Made by a program: the position numbers and the translations under genes. The notes beneath the pieces are model-generated. The model searched no databases and was not told the DNA's origin. It saw only the letters and a list, made by a program, of their open reading frames with translations. A DNA stretch of 5,438 nucleotides from an uncultured bacterium (GTDB lineage Bacteria > Bacillota_I > Bacilli_A > RFN20 > CAG-826), in assembly GCA_949290725.1 (NCBI GenBank), contig CASEST010000005.1, positions 1-5,438 of the forward strand. Direction: 5' to 3'. Positions 5,438-5,438 of the stretch are shown here, piece by piece (within the stretch, counting starts at the first letter, position 1; each line of letters opens with the position of its first letter).

Positions 5438-5438
5438 A

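Larger units (their letters stand above)
4943..5438. other. Long A+T-rich non-coding region upstream of lemA
   Basis: About 500 bp with no ORF I would call a gene. Its first part holds the candidate lemA promoter. From 5100 onward it contains homopolymer A/T runs, two TGTCAA boxes with nearby inverted repeats, phased CTACTAAA repeats and a DnaA-box-like 9-mer at the very edge; the repeats and 9-mer are listed separately. A 14-codon plus-strand ORF (5394-5438) ends exactly at the window end but has no SD. In a window where other gaps are 14-165 bp, so large a gap suggests regulatory or replication-related DNA, or a gene whose remains have decayed. Confidence 0.6.

Noticed and set aside
5394..5438. 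14-codon plus-strand ORF ending exactly at the window edge (MTLTIKNGILRIVD)
   Set aside because: Too short, no SD, and an in-frame stop at 5376 shows it is not the tail of a longer gene. The coincidence with the edge is not evidence.

Overview
The window is very A+T-rich (by eye about three quarters A+T) and densely coding. It has strong GGAGG-type Shine-Dalgarno (SD) sites, short intergenic gaps and mostly AT-ending codons. All seven tryptophans in the three complete genes that have any (the 351-aa secreted protein, thymidine kinase and LemA) are encoded by TGG, so UGA is probably not a Trp codon. This points to a low-GC Bacillota/Mycoplasmatota-type bacterium using the standard code (Acholeplasma/Izemoplasma/RF39/Erysipelotrichia-like) rather than Mycoplasma or Spiroplasma. 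The lineage is an inference, not a demonstrated assignment.

Left block (1-2044, minus strand): three genes with 1-nt and 8-nt overlaps form a translationally coupled operon. In transcription order they are a 351-aa predicted secreted protein of unknown family, a 161-aa protein with one N-terminal hydrophobic helix (pseudopilin-like in layout only), and the first 170 codons of a VirB11/CpaF (TadA)-type secretion or pilus-assembly ATPase that runs off the left edge. Together they look like the start of a small, divergent secretion or pilus-like locus.

Centre (2045-2816): a 165-bp divergent intergenic region separates that operon from a plus-strand guanylate-kinase-family gene of 177 aa. This gene has a TATAAT box only 6 nt before its ATG and no SD, so it is probably read from a leaderless mRNA. 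It ends in a palindromic terminator with a T-tract on one side and an A-tract on the other, which can serve both this gene and the convergent operon arriving from the right.

Right block (2817-4929, minus strand): lemA, a DUF3137-type two-helix membrane protein and thymidine kinase (tdk) lie in one direction with gaps of 23 and 14 nt, probably one transcript ending at the shared terminator. LemA next to DUF3137 is a recurrent pairing, while tdk adds nucleotide salvage.

Right edge (4930-5438): about 500 bp without a convincing gene. It holds a probable lemA promoter, two TGTCAA boxes with nearby inverted repeats, a helically phased set of CTACTAAA repeats and one DnaA-box-like 9-mer at the window edge. 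This is the part least explained by ordinary gene content; a replication-origin or protein-binding role is possible but unproven.
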